9,093 nucleotides of DNA from Deltaproteobacteria bacterium (GTDB lineage Bacteria; Desulfobacterota; Desulfobacteria; Desulfobacterales; SG8-13), in NCBI GenBank assembly GCA_030670715.1, contig DAOVBC010000074.1, positions 1-9,093 on the forward strand, read 5' to 3'. Below are positions 5,591 to 9,093 of this stretch, piece after piece (the stretch's first letter is position 1; every line of letters begins with the position of its first letter). The notes below the pieces were generated by a model. It was not told the DNA's origin and did not search any database. It saw only the letters and a program-made list of their open reading frames with translations. Position numbers and translations under genes: made by a program.

Positions 5591-7054
5591 ATGAAAAAAA
5601 TTCCACCTGAGGAAGCATTTTCATTTGATGATGTTCTTTTAATTCCGAATTATTCCGATGTGTTGCCCAAAGACGTCAACACGAGCACCCGCCTGACGAA
5701 AAACCTCACGCTGAATATTCCGATTGTCAGTGCCGCTATGGATACCGTAACGGAGGTGGACACAGCGATCAGCTTGGCACGTGAAGGCGGTATCGGTTTC
5801 ATTCATCGAAATATGAGTATCAAAAGCCAGGTGACGGAAGTCGATAAGGTAAAAAAATCAGAAAGCGGTATGATTGTTGATCCGGTGACGATCAACCCGG
5901 AACAACGGGTCGAGGAAGTTCTGGAACTGATGAAAAAATTCCGGATATCCGGCGTGCCGGTAACCAGCGGGGATCAACTGGTTGGGATCGTCACGAACAG
6001 GGATTTGCGGTTTGAGACCCAGCTGGACAAACCGGTGGCGGATGTTATGACCAAAGAGAATCTGATAACGGTAGCGGAGGGAATCACCCTCGAAGATTCC
6101 AAGAAGCTGCTGCATAAACACCGGATTGAGAAACTTCTTGTTGTCGATTCAAACGGCCTGCTCAAAGGCATGATCACCATAAAAGATATTGAAAAGATTA
6201 AAAAATATCCGAATGCGTGCAAAGACAGTATAGGACGGCTGCGCGTCGGTGCAGGCGTTGGCGTCGGTCCCGATATGATGGAGCGAGCCGAAGGCCTTAT
6301 CAACGCCGGTGCGGATGTCATTTTGATCGACACTTCCCACGGTCACTCTGAAAATGTTATCAATGCAGTGGTGAAGCTGAAAGGTACATTCAATGACATC
6401 GAACTGATTGCAGGAAATGTCGGGACCGAAAAAGGAGCGGAAGACCTGATCACCGCGGGGGTAGACGGTGTTAAAATCGGTATCGGCCCGGGATCGATCT
6501 GCACCACACGAATCGTTGCCGGTATCGGCGTTCCGCAAGTCACTGCCATTTTAAGCTGTCGGTCCATATCCAACAAAACCGGTGTGCCCCTCATCGCAGA
6601 CGGCGGCGTCCGGTTCTCGGGCGATATTACCAAGGCTCTCGGAGCTGGGGCCCATTCGATAATGGTCGGCAGCCTGTTTGCCGGTACGGAGGAAAGCCCC
6701 GGAGAGCAAGTTTTTTACCAGGGGCGCAGTTATAAAGTGTATCGGGGCATGGGTTCCATAGAAGCGATGAGAAAGGGCAGCAAGGATCGGTACTACCAGA
6801 CCGAGCAGGAAGAAGACGACAAACTGGTTCCCGAAGGAATCGTCGGTCGTGTTCCATACCGCGGTAGTCTTTCGGACAACATTCACCAGCTGATCGGCGG
6901 GTTAAAAGCCGGTATGGGATACTGCGGTTGCCGTACCATCGAAGAGTTGAGAGAAAAGGCGCGTTTTATAAAGATCAGTGCCGCCGGTATGCGGGAAAGC
7001 CATGTTCATGATGTGATCATCACCAAGGAAGCACCGAATTATCGACTGGATTAA
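5591..7054 (+). CDS. guaB: Inosine-5'-monophosphate dehydrogenase
   Basis: The 487-residue protein has the standard length of bacterial IMPDH, which oxidises IMP to XMP with NAD+, the first step of the GMP branch; it acts as a cytoplasmic tetramer or octamer. The TIM barrel starts with 'FSFDDVLLIPNYSDVLP' (10-26) and is interrupted by two CBS domains at about 97-145 and 151-206, which in this family bind purine nucleotides and tune activity. The catalytic loop 'GPGSICTTR' contains Cys304. 'DGGVRFSGDITKALGAGA' provides the phosphate-binding region, and the mobile flap 'RKGSKDRYYQTEQEED' carries the Arg400-Tyr401 pair. All key residues are present. The gene diverges from the YciO-type gene and is followed by a likely terminator before dnaE. 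guaA, often its neighbour, is not seen downstream. Confidence 0.97.
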   Translation: MKKIPPEEAFSFDDVLLIPNYSDVLPKDVNTSTRLTKNLTLNIPIVSAAMDTVTEVDTAISLAREGGIGFIHRNMSIKSQVTEVDKVKKSESGMIVDPVTINPEQRVEEVLELMKKFRISGVPVTSGDQLVGIVTNRDLRFETQLDKPVADVMTKENLITVAEGITLEDSKKLLHKHRIEKLLVVDSNGLLKGMITIKDIEKIKKYPNACKDSIGRLRVGAGVGVGPDMMERAEGLINAGADVILIDTSHGHSENVINAVVKLKGTFNDIELIAGNVGTEKGAEDLITAGVDGVKIGIGPGSICTTRIVAGIGVPQVTAILSCRSISNKTGVPLIADGGVRFSGDITKALGAGAHSIMVGSLFAGTEESPGEQVFYQGRSYKVYRGMGSIEAMRKGSKDRYYQTEQEEDDKLVPEGIVGRVPYRGSLSDNIHQLIGGLKAGMGYCGCRTIEELREKARFIKISAAGMRESHVHDVIITKEAPNYRLD

Positions 7055-7117
7055 AGTTGATATTTCAAACCTTAATATAAGCTTCACACATTTCCAGGTG
7101 TTTCAGTATCGTTGCGA

Positions 7118-7161
7118 GTTGCAGGTCTAAAAGATGATTACCCGTAACCTGCAGCATTTTT
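7118..7161 (+). terminator. Probable terminator after guaB
   Basis: A 9-bp stem pairs 'gttgcaggt' (7118-7126) with 'acctgcagc' (7147-7155), including one G-T wobble. After one A it is followed by five T (7157-7161). The 20-base loop is long for an intrinsic terminator, so the call is tentative. If real, it separates guaB from dnaE, which starts 35 bases later. Confidence 0.5.
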
Positions 7162-7195
7162 CAAGCCATCATTTCATAATAATATAATTTGAAAA

Positions 7196-9093
7196 ATGGA
7201 TACAAAAAAAAAGACCACCCAAGTTCCCGATTTCGTCCATCTCCACGTTCATTCCCAGTACAGCCTTTTAGACGGAGCCATTCGAATCGATGATCTGTTG
7301 AAGCGGGTTAACGACTTCGGCATGAAAGCTGTAGCGCTTACCGATCACGGTACCATGTTCGGTGCGATCGAGTTCTATAAAAAAGCGATCACGGCCGGAA
7401 TAAAACCGATTATCGGGTGCGAATGTTATGTTGCTCCCAGGCGTCTTACGGATAAAACCCCCCAGGATCACAAAGGACTTTCGCATCTAATCCTGCTGGC
7501 GAAAAATATGGAAGGTTACCACAACCTGTGCAAAATGGTATCGGTCGCCCAGCTGGAAGGGTTTTATTACAAACCGCGTATCGATAAACATATGCTGAGG
7601 GAGCACAAGGAGGGCCTGATCGCTTTCACCGCCTGTCTTCATGGAGAAATCCCGATGCTGATCAAAGCAAACCGGCTGAAGGAAGCAGGCCAGGCAGCCC
7701 TCGAATACCATGAACTGTTTGGTGAAGGGAACTTTTTCCTTGAGGTTCAAAATAACGGAATCGATATTCAGGAAACCGTCAACGAGGTCCTGTGTGATAT
7801 GAGCCGGCAGCTGTCGATCCCGCTCATCGCCAGCAATGACTGCCATTATCTGGATAAAAAAGACGTGCGTGCCCATGATGTGCTCTTATGCATCCAGACC
7901 GGAAAAACAGTTCACGATTCACAACGACTGAAATTCAGGACCGATCAGCTGTATTTCAAATCCAGGGAAGAAATGTACGAATTTTTCAAAGACTATCCCG
8001 GCGCCCTGGACAACACGGTTGAAGTAGCCAATCGATGCAGCATCGAATTTGACTTCGGCTCTTATCATTTTCCGAAATTTGAATCGCCCGACGGAAAGAG
8101 TGAAGCCGAATATTTTGAACATAAGGTAGCGGAAGGCTTCGAACGCGTTTTCAAACGCATCCGGGCCAAAAACCCGCAAGCCGATGAAAAAATATACCGG
8201 GATCGACTGGAATATGAGGTGTCGGTCATTAAAGATATGGAGTTCCCGGGCTATTTTCTGATTGTTTCAGATTTCATCCGCCATGCCAAAGAAAACGGTA
8301 TTCCCGTCGGGCCGGGGCGAGGGTCGGCGGCCGGCAGTCTTGTTGCTTACTCTCTCGGGATTACGGATCTTGACCCTCTGGAATACGGGTTGATTTTCGA
8401 GCGGTTTCTCAATCCCGCCCGCAAGAGTATGCCGGATATCGATGTCGATTTCTGTATAAACGGCCGGGAGGATGTTTTTAAGTATGTTGTCGATAAATAC
8501 GGCGGTGGTGAATATGTCGCTCAGATCATCACCTATGGAAAGCTTAAAACCCGGGCGGTGATCAGGGATGTGGGTCGGGCCCTTGACATACCGCTGCGCG
8601 AGGTGGATGCCATTGCCAAAATGGTGCCCGATGTTTTAAACATCAGCCTGGATGAGTCGCTGAAACAGGAACCCCGGCTTCTGGAGATGACCGCGGAAAA
8701 ACCCGAGGTGGCTGATCTGATCGAAATTTGTCGGGTACTGGAGGGGCTTCCCCGGCATGCCTCCACCCATGCCGCCGGAGTTGTTATCTCAGACAGGCCG
8801 CTGGTGGACTACCTGCCGTTATATCGCGGGAAAAGGGGTGAAGTCGTGACCCAGTACGACATGAAAATTGTTGAAAAAATCGGATTGGTAAAATTTGATT
8901 TTCTGGGACTTCGCAATCTAACGGTGATTAAAAATACACTTTCCCTTATCGACCGGCAGGGGAAAACGCCTCCGGATCTGAACGATCTCGATCTTGACGA
9001 TCGTGACACTTACCGGCTCCTGTCTTCCGGAGACACCACCGGTGTCTTTCAGCTGGAGAGTTCCGGAATGAAAGACCTTCTGGTGCGCTTGAA
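7196..9093 (+). CDS. dnaE: DNA polymerase III alpha subunit (N-terminal 632 residues; 3' end outside window)
   Basis: The frame is open to the window edge with no frameshift; about half of a usual DnaE (around 1150 residues) is present. DnaE is the replicative polymerase catalytic subunit. The N-terminal PHP domain begins 'FVHLHVHSQYSLLDGA' (13-28) and continues through 'ALTDHGTMFGA' (47-57) and 'NDCHYLDKKDVRAHD' (214-228). The polymerase palm shows 'GPGRGSAAGSL' and 'PDIDVDF' (413-419), with catalytic Asp416 and Asp418; the third catalytic aspartate is Asp568 in 'VKFDFLGL'. The last visible segment is 'GVFQLESSGMKDLL'. The PHP metal-binding positions all look intact. ATG 7196 is chosen because an in-frame TGA at 7190-7192 precedes it, but there is no good Shine-Dalgarno sequence, only 'tttgaaaa'. 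A run of nine A (7204-7212) follows the start. Confidence 0.97.
   Translation, partial: MDTKKKTTQVPDFVHLHVHSQYSLLDGAIRIDDLLKRVNDFGMKAVALTDHGTMFGAIEFYKKAITAGIKPIIGCECYVAPRRLTDKTPQDHKGLSHLILLAKNMEGYHNLCKMVSVAQLEGFYYKPRIDKHMLREHKEGLIAFTACLHGEIPMLIKANRLKEAGQAALEYHELFGEGNFFLEVQNNGIDIQETVNEVLCDMSRQLSIPLIASNDCHYLDKKDVRAHDVLLCIQTGKTVHDSQRLKFRTDQLYFKSREEMYEFFKDYPGALDNTVEVANRCSIEFDFGSYHFPKFESPDGKSEAEYFEHKVAEGFERVFKRIRAKNPQADEKIYRDRLEYEVSVIKDMEFPGYFLIVSDFIRHAKENGIPVGPGRGSAAGSLVAYSLGITDLDPLEYGLIFERFLNPARKSMPDIDVDFCINGREDVFKYVVDKYGGGEYVAQIITYGKLKTRAVIRDVGRALDIPLREVDAIAKMVPDVLNISLDESLKQEPRLLEMTAEKPEVADLIEICRVLEGLPRHASTHAAGVVISDRPLVDYLPLYRGKRGEVVTQYDMKIVEKIGLVKFDFLGLRNLTVIKNTLSLIDRQGKTPPDLNDLDLDDRDTYRLLSSGDTTGVFQLESSGMKDLLVRL

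Noticed and set aside
6149..6538. Long antisense open frames opposite guaB and other genes
   Set aside because: They lie fully inside well-supported genes, have no ribosome binding site or family resemblance, and are explained by codon bias of the real genes on the other strand.
7487..7876. 129-codon minus-strand open frame within dnaE
   Set aside because: The plus-strand frame here is an unambiguous DnaE PHP domain with conserved motifs, so the antisense frame is a shadow.
1..9093. A novel defence, mobile or biosynthetic gene system
   Set aside because: All the coding sequences belong to known housekeeping families, and no group of unknown genes is present. Novelty, if any, is in the intergenic repeats.

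Overview
The window looks like a piece of a chromosome from an anaerobic delta-type proteobacterium, most likely in the Desulfobacterales (Desulfobacterota). This is an inference from three things: a 2-oxoacid:ferredoxin oxidoreductase gamma-subunit tail, the hisC-cmk-rpsA gene order, and an estimated GC content near 48% with many short extragenic repeats. No rRNA, tRNA, CRISPR array, transposase or phage gene is visible. The genes are housekeeping genes. I do not see a credible new multi-gene system, and the most unusual material lies between genes.

Layout. Bases 1-276 hold the C-terminal end of a ferredoxin oxidoreductase gamma subunit. Bases 277-775 are a repeat-rich gap of 499 bp. It contains a 7-bp tandem repeat and a roughly 300-bp MITE-like element bounded by inverted arrays of an 'aaaatgccta' unit. 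Next come hisC (histidinol-phosphate or aromatic aminotransferase) and cmk (CMP kinase), which overlap by 4 bp (ATGA), and then rpsA (ribosomal protein bS1, six S1 domains), which has its own strong ribosome binding site. A 12-bp-stem terminator and a separate inverted-repeat element fill the convergent gap to a minus-strand YciO/Sua5-type gene (4655-5263). A 327-bp divergent gap leads to guaB (IMP dehydrogenase, true start at 5591), a likely terminator, and the first 632 codons of dnaE (DNA polymerase III alpha subunit), which runs off the right edge.

How the genes relate. hisC and cmk appear co-transcribed and translationally coupled, and cmk-rpsA is a widely conserved adjacency. guaB (GMP branch of purine synthesis), cmk (CDP supply) and dnaE (replication) all concern nucleotides and nucleic acids. 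However, guaB and dnaE are separated by a probable terminator, so I do not claim one operon. The Sua5/YciO gene is transcribed alone from the opposite strand.

Points worth a second look are the MITE-like element, the second hairpin element at 4565-4632, the altered SxN motif in the YciO-type protein, an apparently complete metal-binding set in the DnaE PHP domain, the acidic N-terminal extension of bS1, and a 12-bp palindrome just before the guaB ribosome binding site.
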